Origin: JAUIAI01 sp049680625
GTDB lineage: Bacteria > Pseudomonadota > Gammaproteobacteria > Burkholderiales > Burkholderiaceae_E
Assembly: GCA_049680625.1 (NCBI GenBank)
Contig: JBAUID010000108.1
Span: 1 to 64,000, forward strand
DNA length: 64,000 bases
Direction: 5' to 3'
Positions 43,983-53,675 of the stretch are shown here, piece by piece (position 1 is the stretch's first letter; each line of letters starts with the position of its first letter). The notes beneath the pieces are model-generated. The model was not told where the DNA came from, searched no databases, and worked only from the letters and a program-made list of their open reading frames with translations. The position numbers were made by a program, and so were the translations under genes.

Positions 43983-44140
43983 AATTAATACTCCGAAGAA
44001 AGAAAATGAATCAGGTAGTCAGGCTTACGCTTGCGACGGCGGTTTGGGAATCGACGGCCTGCCTGAGTGCTGATAGGGATTCTATCGGTAATGTGGGGCA
44101 AATCGCCCCGCAGCCAGCAGAATCAGGCCCCAAAAAACTG
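43983..44140 (-). other. Hairpins between the ribosomal oxygenase gene and the LEA-like lipoprotein gene
   Basis: Two short perfect hairpins lie here: GATAG/CTATC at 44072-44086 and GGGGC/GCCCC at 44095-44109. Both are downstream of the oxygenase stop on the minus strand. Neither is followed by a U-run, so they are possible rather than clear terminators. Confidence 0.35.
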
Positions 44141-45310
44141 TTACGTTTTGTAGGGGTGGACCCAGCCTGCCTCGTACCATTGAGTCAAAATTGACTTCCC
44201 GCGCGCGTTAGCAAGTAATTGACGGCTTTCGGCCGGTTGCAGGCTGCGCTGATCTGCCAGGCGTCGCAACAAAAGCATCGTGTCACGGCTGGCATCGACC
44301 AATTCCCCGTTAATGAAACATGACGAGGCAATCCAGAGCATCCGGGTTTTTCGGTCCAGGCTTATCCCGCATTGTCGGGCGACAGCCAGGTCGGCTGCCT
44401 TTCTCGGGCGGTCAAACCAGGTGTTGGCTTTCGGTTCCGTCAGATAGCGCCCGACAAAGTTGCGCATCTGTTTGTCGGACGCTTGCCACTGGCGCAGCCA
44501 ACCCACCAGGTGATCCATCATTGCGGTCGGAATTCTGGCCGGGCTGCGTTGCCATTGCCCGGTTCCTGCCTTCGGCAGATCATCGCGATAAGGTGCGTCA
44601 TCGCCGGTCAGATCCAGTCCAACCTGGTCGGCCATGTCTTGCAGCCAGGCCGATTGCAGCTGGCCGCGGGTTGGAGCCCGAAAGCCGATTGATGCCGTCA
44701 TACACTGGCCAATCGCCGTGCCGTTATGTGACCAGCCGGCCGGCAGGTACAACATGTCACCTTTGCTCAGGACAACTGTCCGGGTGGGCCTGAACTGCCG
44801 GAGCAGTTTTAGCGGCTGATCATCACGCAGTTTGACCGGGCCGGGCGGGGCTATTTCCCATTGCCGCTGGCCACTGAGCTGCAGCAGAAATACGTCGTAG
44901 TCATCCACATGGGGGCCAACCCCACCACCGTCACCAGCAATACTGATCATCAAATCGTCAAGACGGGCGTCGGGGATGAACCGAAAACGGTTCAACAACG
45001 CCCGAGCGCTGTCCAGATGCAGGTCCACCCCCTGGATCAGCGTGGTCCAGTTTTTTGTGGTCATTGTCGGGATTTCACCGGGCTCGAATGGGCCGTCATC
45101 CACCTGCCATTGCTCACCGCAGCGCTGGACAAGGCGGGATTCGGCCAAGTCATCCGAGGCAAGGCGCAGCACCTGGCGCAGCCCGAGGCCCGTCATCGCA
45201 CTGGCTGGTAGCGCCCCCAAAATGACGCCGGCCTGTTGTTGCCAGTACGATTGCACAAACGCGCCGGCCTGGCGTGCACCGGCCAATGGGTTTGGTACAA
45301 GTTCTTTCAT
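44141..45310 (-). CDS. roxA: Cupin (JmjC-like) ribosomal oxygenase, RoxA/YcfD type
   Basis: A 389-residue Fe(II)/2-oxoglutarate oxygenase. YcfD of E. coli hydroxylates an arginine of ribosomal protein L16. The metal triad is H and D in GPHVDDYDVF (about 123) and the histidine in LPAGWSHNG (about 180). The C-terminal half, with a dimerisation and winged-helix region, matches the family length of about 370-390 residues. The start at 45310 is the family-like N-terminus (MKELVPNP); the upstream frame is shadow of the opposite gene. The start lies only 15 bases from the divergent isomerase start. Confidence 0.85.
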   Translation of the reverse strand: MKELVPNPLAGARQAGAFVQSYWQQQAGVILGALPASAMTGLGLRQVLRLASDDLAESRLVQRCGEQWQVDDGPFEPGEIPTMTTKNWTTLIQGVDLHLDSARALLNRFRFIPDARLDDLMISIAGDGGGVGPHVDDYDVFLLQLSGQRQWEIAPPGPVKLRDDQPLKLLRQFRPTRTVVLSKGDMLYLPAGWSHNGTAIGQCMTASIGFRAPTRGQLQSAWLQDMADQVGLDLTGDDAPYRDDLPKAGTGQWQRSPARIPTAMMDHLVGWLRQWQASDKQMRNFVGRYLTEPKANTWFDRPRKAADLAVARQCGISLDRKTRMLWIASSCFINGELVDASRDTMLLLRRLADQRSLQPAESRQLLANARGKSILTQWYEAGWVHPYKT

Positions 45311-45325
45311 GTTGGAAGCTGAAAA

Positions 45326-45922
45326 ATGAATGCTGAGAAGAAAAACAAAAATGTCCGCCCGGCCGGTGCCGAGGATGTTAAGGGCGAGGTTACCGGGATT
45401 GACGATATTGAAGGCCTTGAAGGCTTCAATGACCCCGATCCGCAGCCGCCGGTGGCGGCTGACTTCTGGGTGTCCCTGAGCTACGAATTGTTCGATTCTA
45501 CCGGCGAACCCCTTGAAGACGTGCGGCGTAACCTGACCTATCTGCACGGTGGTTACGGAGAGGTTTTGCCAAAGATAGAAGCAGCGGTTGACGGTAAGTT
45601 GGTGGGTGACGAGATCTCACTCTACCTGGAACCGGACGATGCCTTCGGGGACTACGATGCTGACCTGGTGACCCTACGGCCAGCAGATCGGCTGCCCCCG
45701 GATGTGGCGATTGGAATGACCTTTGACTGCATTCCCGGTGAGGCGGCCGACGGGAACGTGTATTCGGTGACCGATATTGCCCAGGGGTATGTTGTGCTGG
45801 ACGGAAACCATCCGTTGGCCGGCATTGCCGTGCGCTACGAAATTCGCATCGAAGAGGTTAGTGAAGCGGACGAAGACGCGATTGAGCGCGAAAAGCTCGC
45901 CTTGGCCAGAGCTCAGGAATGA
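45326..45922 (+). CDS. FKBP-type peptidyl-prolyl isomerase (SlyD-like)
   Basis: A 198-residue protein with an FKBP core split by an insert-in-flap domain as in SlyD (VSLSYELFDSTGEPL, LTYLHGGYGEVLPKIEAAV, DAFGDYDADLV, VLDGNHPLAGIAVRYEI). The metal-binding histidine-rich tail of E. coli SlyD is absent. An acidic N-terminal extension of about 45 residues (EVTGIDDIEGLEGFNDPDPQ) precedes the core. It likely speeds proline-limited folding in the cytoplasm. GGAAG lies seven bases before the ATG. Confidence 0.85.
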   Translation: MNAEKKNKNVRPAGAEDVKGEVTGIDDIEGLEGFNDPDPQPPVAADFWVSLSYELFDSTGEPLEDVRRNLTYLHGGYGEVLPKIEAAVDGKLVGDEISLYLEPDDAFGDYDADLVTLRPADRLPPDVAIGMTFDCIPGEAADGNVYSVTDIAQGYVVLDGNHPLAGIAVRYEIRIEEVSEADEDAIEREKLALARAQE

Positions 45923-45981
45923 TATCGGGACCAATCGAATATTGACCAAATTCGACAGGGAATCATCGCCAGGAAATCAAT

Positions 45982-47247
45982 ATGGATTTATCACCGTCAC
46001 AAACCGCCACTGAAATTCGAAACCGCGTCGAAGATTTCTTCACTAAAGAAATTTTGCCGCGTGACCCGCAATGGCGCCGCGAGGTCGACGAGCTGGGTAA
46101 CCCGTGGCCGGACTTCCTGGTCGCACTGCGTGCCCGGGCCATGGCTGAAGGGTTGTGGAATATGGGCCTGCCGATGCTTGAGGCGGATGATCCCGGGGTG
46201 CGACTGAGTAACCTGGAGTACGCCTTCGTGGCCGAAGTGCTCGGCCGCCTGCGCTGGGCGTCATATGTGTTCAATTGCCAGCCGCCGGATACGCCGACGG
46301 CAGAAATTCTGCAGCAATTTGGAACCCCGGTTCAAAAAGAACAATGGTTAAAACCGTTACTGGCTGGCCAGATTCGTTCAACATTCTCGATGACAGAGCC
46401 TGCCGTGGCTTCATCGGATGCAACCAACGTGGCAACCCGCATTACCAGCGATGGCGACGACTACGTGATTAGTGGTCGCAAATGGTTCAGTACTAACGCG
46501 GGCCATCCGTTGTGCAAGTTTGCTGTTGTTGTAGGAGTGACCGACGAGCATGCAGCGCGTGGGCGGGGTCACACGATGGTCATCGTGCCGACTGATACGC
46601 CGGGTTTTACCATCGAGCGCACCTTAAGTGTCTTTGGGCATAAAGATGTCACCACCCCACATGATCAGGTGTTGTACGACTCGGTTCGGGTGCCCAAGAG
46701 CAATCGTCTGGGTAACGAGGGAGAGGGGTTTTTAATTGGCCAGGCGCGGCTTGGCCCTGCCCGAGTGCATCATGCGATGCGGGCAATCGGGCATTGTGAA
46801 GTTATGTTGAAACTGATGGTAGAGCGGGCCAGTTATCGCAAAGCCTTTGGAAAATCTCTGCATGAGTATTCAAACATCCAGGAGTGGATTGCCGAATCAC
46901 GGCTAGAACTGGAGCAGTCGCGCCTGCTGGTACAAAAGACAGCCTGGATGCTCGATACTGTTGGCAATAAGGTAGCACGCCGCGAAATATCGATGATAAA
47001 AATTGCGGTTGCGCGAACCTATAACAACATTGCCAATCGGGCGATTCAGGTCTTCGGCGGCATGGGAGTTACCGATGATGGGCCGTTTGCTGCCGCTCTC
47101 GCAACTGCGCGTGCCTTTCGGATATACGATGGCCCCGATGAAGTGCATCAGCGCACCTTGTACCGGCTTGAAGAGCAGGCGTCAGCTGTCGGGGAACCGT
47201 GGTCGCCACATTATTTGCGAGGGCCGGGAAACTTATATCCGTCGTAA
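45982..47247 (+). CDS. Acyl-CoA dehydrogenase
   Basis: A 421-residue FAD-dependent acyl-CoA dehydrogenase of the ACAD10/11-like group. Key parts are FSMTEPAVASSDATNVAT (FAD and substrate loop, about 133), KAFGKSLHEYSNIQEWIAE (about 288) and QVFGGMGVTDDGPFAA with YDGPDEVHQ (about 355-385). It removes two hydrogens from an acyl-CoA and hands electrons to ETF and then to the ETF-QO at 4707. It is about 60 bases downstream of the isomerase gene, perhaps separately expressed. Confidence 0.9.
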   Translation: MDLSPSQTATEIRNRVEDFFTKEILPRDPQWRREVDELGNPWPDFLVALRARAMAEGLWNMGLPMLEADDPGVRLSNLEYAFVAEVLGRLRWASYVFNCQPPDTPTAEILQQFGTPVQKEQWLKPLLAGQIRSTFSMTEPAVASSDATNVATRITSDGDDYVISGRKWFSTNAGHPLCKFAVVVGVTDEHAARGRGHTMVIVPTDTPGFTIERTLSVFGHKDVTTPHDQVLYDSVRVPKSNRLGNEGEGFLIGQARLGPARVHHAMRAIGHCEVMLKLMVERASYRKAFGKSLHEYSNIQEWIAESRLELEQSRLLVQKTAWMLDTVGNKVARREISMIKIAVARTYNNIANRAIQVFGGMGVTDDGPFAAALATARAFRIYDGPDEVHQRTLYRLEEQASAVGEPWSPHYLRGPGNLYPS

Positions 47248-47293
47248 CAAGATTACCGATGTCGAACCAGTGAACTATTTTTGCGAATCGTCA

Positions 47294-48439
47294 TCAGTTA
47301 ATGGGTTCATCAGGTTCTTCGCCATGCATCGGCAAAACCCGGGTTGCTACCAACAAGCGCAGGCCCGGGTCTTCACCGGGTGGTGTGTTGAGTCGGGTGG
47401 CTTCTATGATCACGTGATGGGATGTAAACGGCCAGCCAAACGACTGAACCCGGGTGAATCGCGCCAGACGCGGGTGAGCAACTTTTGCAGTAACCCCCCA
47501 GCGAAATTGCTCTGCCCGGTTATTCGCCAGATCGACAATCCTGGCTAAGTCGGTAAAAGGATAGTCGTTGATAAAGCGGTGACGATCACCGTTAAGCAAC
47601 AAGACTGTTCCCGGAAAATTTGCGGTAACCCGCATGAGCAAGCCGCGGACCCAACCATACGGGTTGGCCCGGTCGAGTACCTCGCGGGTGTCGTCGTTTA
47701 TAGTCGAACGGTGAAACTGAAGGTCGGCGTGCACAATTATAACGAGGCCGGCCAGTGATCGTTCCCTCGCAATACGGGCAGAGTCCATCAACCAGTGTGT
47801 GTTGTGACGCGCGCGTTCAAGGTTGAAATCGTCGCCGATATGCGGGGTCAGGCCGTTAGCCGACCCGGTGATATTCAAAGAGACAAATAAACACGGGCCA
47901 GCCTGCCAGCGCATATATTCTGGTTGCCTGACTGGATGTGGAAATCCGCGCTGTCCGTCGTTGCTTGAAGGTCGTTCAATTGTCAATTTGCCACGACCGA
48001 AACCGTTTGGTTTTCCTGCCAGCAGTTGACGCAATTTTCCAAGACGTTCCAACGGATCAAACAAACCGGTCATCATCCGAGAGCAATCTGTCCATTCGTT
48101 GTCGCCGGGCACCACTATTATTGGCACTGGCGATTCGTTCAGCAGGTTCAGACGGCGGGTGAGCATTTGGTCAGCACAACTTTCGGCGCCACTTTTGAAG
48201 TCACCGACATGGATCAGGAACTGCGCTTCACGTCTGGCCGAATGCATGACTTTTCGTACCATGTCTTCATCGCCCACCTGGTAAGGAACATCTCCGATTA
48301 ACCCGAATCGGACCGTATTGCGCGGATTGTTTCTGGCTGAAGCTGACGCGGGTAATCCTGTAGCACCCGCACCAAGGGCAGCCGACTGCTGCAGCAACGA
48401 CTTCAGCCAGCGACGTCGCCCGGAGTTGGGGTTGTTCAC
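47294..48439 (-). CDS. Exported calcineurin-like metallophosphoesterase
   Basis: A 381-residue protein with a twin-arginine-like leader (GRRRWLKSLL, then a hydrophobic stretch). The phosphoesterase motifs are GLIGDVPY (about 47), LIHVGDFKSG (about 76), VPGDNEWTD (about 110), IVHADLQFH (about 225) and LNGDRHRF (about 275). It is probably a periplasmic phosphatase of unknown substrate. It lies just downstream of mutS on the same strand with an 11-base gap, which may give read-through. Confidence 0.78.
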   Translation of the reverse strand: MNNPNSGRRRWLKSLLQQSAALGAGATGLPASASARNNPRNTVRFGLIGDVPYQVGDEDMVRKVMHSARREAQFLIHVGDFKSGAESCADQMLTRRLNLLNESPVPIIVVPGDNEWTDCSRMMTGLFDPLERLGKLRQLLAGKPNGFGRGKLTIERPSSNDGQRGFPHPVRQPEYMRWQAGPCLFVSLNITGSANGLTPHIGDDFNLERARHNTHWLMDSARIARERSLAGLVIIVHADLQFHRSTINDDTREVLDRANPYGWVRGLLMRVTANFPGTVLLLNGDRHRFINDYPFTDLARIVDLANNRAEQFRWGVTAKVAHPRLARFTRVQSFGWPFTSHHVIIEATRLNTPPGEDPGLRLLVATRVLPMHGEEPDEPIN

Positions 48440-48450
48440 AGATTCCGTGC

Positions 48451-51063
48451 TCAGGCCGGGTCGCGGTGCAACAAAGCGGTCAGTTGGTATAACTCGTCCA
48501 ATGCCTGCCGGGCAGTGAGTTGGTCTGGGTCGATGGTGGCGAGGCGATCGAGCAGCATCTCAATGGCTGGGTTATCGTGCTTGTTCGGCACCGAATCGGG
48601 GTCTGAAAACACAGACCCCTCGGTGTCATCATCCGACCCTGCACCAGATGCAAACATATCAATCTGCTGGTCAGACGCCGCCCCTTGTGCCTCGAGTTTT
48701 TGCAGGGTGACCGACGCACTGCGCACCACGCTGGCTGGAATGCCAGCCAGTTTGGCGACTTGTAAGCCGTAACTTCGGCTGGCAGGGCCGTCTCGCACCT
48801 CGTGCAAAAAAACCACGCCGTTACGACCTTCCGATGCGGCCAGGTGCATGTTGACCGCCTGCGGGAAACGTTCGGCGAGGCGGGTGATCTCAAAGTAATG
48901 AGTTGCAAACAGGCACAACGCCCGATTGCCGCCTACCAGGCGTTCTGCGATGGCATGGGCCAGTGATAAACCGTCGAAGGTTGATGTGCCACGCCCAATT
49001 TCATCCATCAACACCAGTGACCGGTCGGTTGCGCCGTGCAAGATGCTGGCCGCCTCGGTCATTTCGACCATGAAGGTCGAGCGGCCACCAGCCAGATCGT
49101 CAGAAGCGCCGATACGGGTATATATGCGATCAACCGGCCCCAGCACACACCGGCTGGCGGGCACAAAACTGCCCACGTAAGCGAGCAAGGTGATCAGCGC
49201 AATCGAGCGCATGTAAGTGGACTTACCACCCATGTTCGGGCCGGTGAGAATCATGAAGTGACGCTTTGGGCTCAACACACAGTCGTTTGCTATGTATTGC
49301 TCCATTGTGGTTTCCACCACCGGATGGCGGGCATCGCGTACTTCAATACCGGGTAATTTCATGAACTCGGGCCGAACCCAGTTCAGGCTTTGTGCGCGCA
49401 GCGCAAAATTGGTCAGTACATCCACCTGGGCGACGGTTGCGCCCACGTTTTGCCAGTGCACCACCGAGGCTCCCAGCTCTTGCAGCAGGTTTTCATACAA
49501 CAATTTCTCGCGACTTAACGCGCGATCTTTGGCTGACAGCGCCTTGTCTTCAAACTCTTTCAGTTCTGGTGTGATATATCGTTCGGCGTTTTTTAAAGTC
49601 TGACGCCGACGATACTCGTCGGGGACTTGCGCTGATTGTGCTTTAGACACTTCAATGAAAAAGCCGTGCACCTGGTTAAAGCCAACCTTCAGCGTGCTGA
49701 TGCTGGTGCGCTCTTTTTCGCGGGCTTCCATTGCTGTCAGGAAGTCACCGCAGTCTTCGTCGATGGCGCGTAATTCATCCAGCTCTTTGTCGTAACCGCT
49801 TCGAATCACACCGCCATCGCGGGCCAGCGCTGCGGGTTCGTCAGCCAGCGCCGCCTCAAGTAGTTGGTGGGCGGCCGCGGGCAAAACCAGTTCTTCTGCC
49901 AGGGCCCCAAAAGCCGACGCCAGGGGTTCCGTGATCAGGATGTTGCGCAGTTCATCCAGTGCCGGGCGGGCATCGCGCAGTGCCGACAAATCTCGCGGAC
50001 GCGCGCTGAGCAGGGCGATGCGCGACGCAATACGTTCGAGGTCGGGTACGTGCTCAAGCGGTGCGCTGATTTTTTCAGGCCCAAAAGTGAGCAGGGAAGT
50101 TACCTGGGCATGGCGGGCTGCCGCTTTGCCCTGGTCGCTTGGTGGCGACAGTAACCAGCGGCGCAACAAACGTCCGCCGGCACTGGTTTTGCAATGGTCC
50201 AGAACCGACAACAAGGTGGGGCCATCATCCTGGCGCAGGGAGCTGACAATTTCCAGATTCAGACGCGCCGCACTGTCGAGCCCGATGGTGTCGCTGTCTT
50301 GATAGGCACGAAAACGAGTGAGGTGTTTTAAGTCCTGGCCCTGGGCCTGGCTTGCGTAGTCGAGCAGGGCACCAACACAGGCCAGGGCATTGGGTAAGTC
50401 ACCAATACCGAGACCGGCCAGGCTGGCACCGTCACTGAGCGGGGCCATTAAACGTTGCGCGCGGTCGGCATCAAAATGCCAGGGTGCGACCTGGGTCAGG
50501 GCGTAATGCCCGGGAATATCGAGCACAACACCTTCTGCGACCAGGATCTCGGCCGGGCGCAGGCGGTCGAGTTCACCCGCAAGCTTGTCCGGGTTTATTT
50601 CGGACAACCAGCACTCACCGCTGGACAGAGCCAGCCAGGCCAGGCCAACCGGATTTCCGCCTTTGACGGCCAGCAATAAATTGTCGTTGCGGTCGGGCAG
50701 TAGTTGGTCTTCCGTCAATGTGCCCGGGGTGACTACCCGGACCACTTTGCGTTCAACCGGGCCTTTGCTGGTTGCAGGGTCGCCAATCTGCTCACAAATC
50801 GCAACCGACTCACCAAGCCGAACGAGGCGGGCGAGGTATTGGTCAAGCGAATGCACGGGAACCCCGGCCATGCGCACCGGCTCACCATTGCTTGAGCCTC
50901 GAGTGGTTAAGGTGATGCCCAGCAGTCGCGACGCTTTTTCGGCATCGTCGTAAAACAGTTCGTAAAAATCACCCATCCGGTACAGCAGCAATATCTGCGG
51001 ATGCTCAGACTTGAGCCGCAGATATTGCTGCATCATGGGTGTGTGTTTAACTGCTTGATTCAT
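48451..51063 (-). CDS. mutS: DNA mismatch repair protein MutS
   Basis: An 870-residue, full-length MutS. The mismatch-reading FxE motif is in RMGDFYELF (about 30), the ATPase P-loop is TGPNMGGKST (about 610) and the Walker B/signature is LVLMDEIGRGTSTFDG (about 682). The family N-terminus HTPMMQQYLRLK begins at residue 7 if translation starts at 51063, matching E. coli. An upstream in-frame ATG at 51099 cannot be excluded, and neither has a good ribosome site. The C-terminal tail ends in helices that mediate tetramer formation. Confidence 0.95.
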   Translation of the reverse strand: MNQAVKHTPMMQQYLRLKSEHPQILLLYRMGDFYELFYDDAEKASRLLGITLTTRGSSNGEPVRMAGVPVHSLDQYLARLVRLGESVAICEQIGDPATSKGPVERKVVRVVTPGTLTEDQLLPDRNDNLLLAVKGGNPVGLAWLALSSGECWLSEINPDKLAGELDRLRPAEILVAEGVVLDIPGHYALTQVAPWHFDADRAQRLMAPLSDGASLAGLGIGDLPNALACVGALLDYASQAQGQDLKHLTRFRAYQDSDTIGLDSAARLNLEIVSSLRQDDGPTLLSVLDHCKTSAGGRLLRRWLLSPPSDQGKAAARHAQVTSLLTFGPEKISAPLEHVPDLERIASRIALLSARPRDLSALRDARPALDELRNILITEPLASAFGALAEELVLPAAAHQLLEAALADEPAALARDGGVIRSGYDKELDELRAIDEDCGDFLTAMEAREKERTSISTLKVGFNQVHGFFIEVSKAQSAQVPDEYRRRQTLKNAERYITPELKEFEDKALSAKDRALSREKLLYENLLQELGASVVHWQNVGATVAQVDVLTNFALRAQSLNWVRPEFMKLPGIEVRDARHPVVETTMEQYIANDCVLSPKRHFMILTGPNMGGKSTYMRSIALITLLAYVGSFVPASRCVLGPVDRIYTRIGASDDLAGGRSTFMVEMTEAASILHGATDRSLVLMDEIGRGTSTFDGLSLAHAIAERLVGGNRALCLFATHYFEITRLAERFPQAVNMHLAASEGRNGVVFLHEVRDGPASRSYGLQVAKLAGIPASVVRSASVTLQKLEAQGAASDQQIDMFASGAGSDDDTEGSVFSDPDSVPNKHDNPAIEMLLDRLATIDPDQLTARQALDELYQLTALLHRDPA

Positions 51064-51665
51064 AAGGGAAACGTTTGCTGCTGACGGGCGAAGGCTCATA
51101 TTAACAGGGTGGCGGAAGCCAGTTTGTCGGTTCGTATTCTTGGCAGTGAGTGACTGGCTTTCGAAAGCCAGCGTCCAGCGGCGCGTTGTTTCAGGTGGTG
51201 ATCGGGATTTTTTTAAACTGATTCTTGGCCCGTGAACGTAAAACGCCGGTGCACGGGCGTCTACCCAACTGCCGTGCAGCCTGTTAGAGACAGCAACTTA
51301 TACGCACTATGCAAGGTACTTTTGCGAAGCCATGACTACACTGCGGAATCCCTGGCGAGTTCTTAAATCGTCACGAATATGCGGACACCTGGGAAAACCG
51401 GAATTGGCAGCGCCAACTTTACCTGGCAGGAAATATTCGACACGAGTTGCCGTGCTGTTCGAAACTTTCAAATTTCATCGAATGGCGAGTTGATGAATGT
51501 TAATGAGTACTATGCGTTCGATAGTGAGTTCGGTCTCTTATTGCGGCCAAAGCTTGTCGCGGCCGGCCGCTGGTTCGTAGGCCGATTTGCCGTAAAATCC
51601 GGAACTATCTTGATATTGCCATAATTCGGAATAGAAAATTTTACAAAGAATTGAGGGGTTGGACA
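51064..51665. other. Divergent intergenic region between mutS and the flavoprotein gene
   Basis: About 600 bases without a convincing gene. An 81-codon plus-strand frame (51379-51624) has no recognisable family or strong ribosome site and is not called. An inverted repeat, GCCCGTG (51228-51234) and CACGGGC (51252-51258), and a 10-base palindrome CGGCCGGCCG (51559-51568) are present. A candidate promoter for the flavoprotein operon is listed separately. Confidence 0.5.
51610..51637 (+). promoter_or_regulatory. Possible promoter of the flavoprotein/iron-sulfur operon
   Basis: TTGATA (51610-51615) and TAGAAA (51632-51637) are spaced by 16 bases, about 28 bases before the GTG start at 51666. Confidence 0.35.
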
Positions 51666-53675
51666 GTGAGCATCAAAACAGAATGGCGCGACTACGACGT
51701 CATTGTAGTCGGCTCCGGCGGCGCGGGCTGCGCCGCCGCGCGCGCCGCCGCGCAAGCCGGGGCCAACGTGCTGGTTGTATCAAAAGATCCGATTGGTTGC
51801 TCCGATACCAAAATTTCAGAAGGTGTTGCAACCGTGCGTGGCACCGGTACGCATGATGACACCGAAGTCACTTTGTCTGAAAACCTGCGGATGGCCGGCG
51901 CGGATCTGCCGCTGAAGTCGCTGACGGATGCCTTCGCAAAAGACAGCCAGGCAGCTTACGATGAATACCGTAATAACGGCCTGAGGCCGGCAATTGATTC
52001 GGGTCGCGACACGCCACAGGCGATGCCCTTGCCGATGGGGGGGCATAATCAGCGTCGCTCAGTGGCACATGAAAACTCCGGGGTTGCCTTTGCCCACGCG
52101 AGTTGTGATGCCGTGATCAAAACAGAGCGCATCGATTACCTCGAAGACACATGGTTTCTCGACCTGGTGACAACAAGCAATGATGAGGGTGGCGGTAACG
52201 ACAAATCATCCCGCCGTGTTGTCGGCGGTGTGATGTACGACGCCACCCGCGGCAAACTGATCGCGGCGCGCGCGCCCGCGGTAGTGATTGCATCGGGTGG
52301 TTTGTCTACCTTGTTTTTCCCCAAGACAGATACGATGCGCGGTAACACTGGTGATTCTTATGCGGTTGCGATGCGCGCTGGTGCCGATCTGGTTGATATG
52401 GAGCAGGTTCAGTTTTTACCGTTCTGCCTGACGTCGCCACCATCTTATGAAGGTCTGCTGGTTGGCGAGCCGTCCAGTGCCAGCTACCTGGGTGTGCTGC
52501 GCGACCAGACGGGCAAAGTCATTCTTGACAGCGTCTACTTACGGACCCGCGCGGAATGTTCGCTGGCGATTATGCGCGCGGTTGCTGATGGGCGGGGCAG
52601 CCCAAACGGTGGCGCCTGGCTCGACATGACGGCCAATAAAAAGTTACCCAGGTCCGGCCCGTGGTTTACCCGCTTTATCGAGACATCACTGGCTGGTGCC
52701 TACCGCAATGCGCGTCAGGCAATGAGTAAACCGGCGGCCCGATGTGATGAACCCTGGGAGGTACGACCCAGCGCCCACTATCACATGGGCGGTATCCGGG
52801 TGGATGAAAACTGCGCCAGCGCGGCCGGCCCAGGCAATGGTGACGCCGCGCAAGGCGTCAGCGGGTTGTTTGCTGCCGGGCAGGCCATGGGGGGCTTGTT
52901 TGGTGCGAATCGCCTGGGTTCGACCTCGTTAACCGAAGTAGCGGTGTTTGGTAACCGGGCAGGGCGTGCTGCTGCAAAACTGGCCAGCACCAGTACCTAT
53001 ACCTATTCAGGCCAGGAAGCGAAGTTAGTGTTCGAACCTATCATCGAGTCGTTCGTGAATTGTTTTGGCCGTACCGGTACAAAAGCCGCCGCTACGGTGA
53101 AACTGGAATTGCAGCGTGATGCCTGGGAAAATATTGGCCCGATGCGCAGCGCCGAGGGTTTACAGCGGTTCGAACAAAACCTGGCACGGTGGCGCGCACA
53201 ACTCGACGATGTCGCCATACCGTCTTACGGTGTCTGGAATCAGTCTTTTATTGAATACCAGGAGTTGCGCAACATGCTGGACGCAGCCAGTGCTGTGGCC
53301 TCAGCAGCGACCGAACGGAATGTCAGCGTCGGTGGTCACGTTCGCCAGGACTGTAAAAACGTGTCGCTACTGGCCAAACCGTATTCGACTGTGGTCAATT
53401 GCGCCGTTGCTGCGGCAGGCCAAGCGTCGGCTGTTGAAACGCTAAGCGTCTTTCGGGTTGAGCGCACCCGTACCCCACCGGGGCGGGCAATCGTGTTTAA
53501 GATCAAAGCCCGCTGGCAAAAATTACAAGCAACACTGTTGCGTCTTGCACCGGCTTCCTATCAGGATACTGTTTTAGAGCAACGCTACCGGGCGACGATG
53601 GGTGGGCGCAATCAACCTGACCCTGTTCAGCCGGGTAGCTCTGAGGCAGCCGTTGCTGAGGTGACCCACGCATGA
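51666..53675 (+). CDS. Succinate dehydrogenase/fumarate reductase-like flavoprotein subunit
   Basis: A 669-residue flavoprotein. The FAD site is VIVVGSGGAGCAAARAAAQ (about 13), the substrate histidine is in SAHYHMGGI, and the arginine is in LFGANRLGSTSL. Where succinate dehydrogenase and fumarate reductase have a histidine that binds FAD covalently (S-H-T in that stretch), this protein reads SDTKISEGV, so FAD is probably not covalent. It belongs to the SdhA/FrdA/aspartate-oxidase superfamily. The reaction is an alkane-alkene oxidation or reduction of an acid, but the substrate is unknown. The GTG at 51666 with GAGGGG upstream is preferred over TTG 51651. The next gene overlaps (ATGA). Confidence 0.82.
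   Translation: MSIKTEWRDYDVIVVGSGGAGCAAARAAAQAGANVLVVSKDPIGCSDTKISEGVATVRGTGTHDDTEVTLSENLRMAGADLPLKSLTDAFAKDSQAAYDEYRNNGLRPAIDSGRDTPQAMPLPMGGHNQRRSVAHENSGVAFAHASCDAVIKTERIDYLEDTWFLDLVTTSNDEGGGNDKSSRRVVGGVMYDATRGKLIAARAPAVVIASGGLSTLFFPKTDTMRGNTGDSYAVAMRAGADLVDMEQVQFLPFCLTSPPSYEGLLVGEPSSASYLGVLRDQTGKVILDSVYLRTRAECSLAIMRAVADGRGSPNGGAWLDMTANKKLPRSGPWFTRFIETSLAGAYRNARQAMSKPAARCDEPWEVRPSAHYHMGGIRVDENCASAAGPGNGDAAQGVSGLFAAGQAMGGLFGANRLGSTSLTEVAVFGNRAGRAAAKLASTSTYTYSGQEAKLVFEPIIESFVNCFGRTGTKAAATVKLELQRDAWENIGPMRSAEGLQRFEQNLARWRAQLDDVAIPSYGVWNQSFIEYQELRNMLDAASAVASAATERNVSVGGHVRQDCKNVSLLAKPYSTVVNCAVAAAGQASAVETLSVFRVERTRTPPGRAIVFKIKARWQKLQATLLRLAPASYQDTVLEQRYRATMGGRNQPDPVQPGSSEAAVAEVTHA

Noticed and set aside
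43498..44073. A 191-codon alanine-, serine- and leucine-rich frame opposite the LEA-like lipoprotein
   Set aside because: It mirrors the GC-rich repeats of the real gene. The minus-strand frame has a lipobox and ribosome site, the plus-strand one does not.
51379..51624. An 81-codon plus-strand frame between mutS and the flavoprotein
   Set aside because: No recognisable family, signal or strong ribosome site. It may be a chance open frame, so it is mentioned only in the intergenic entry.
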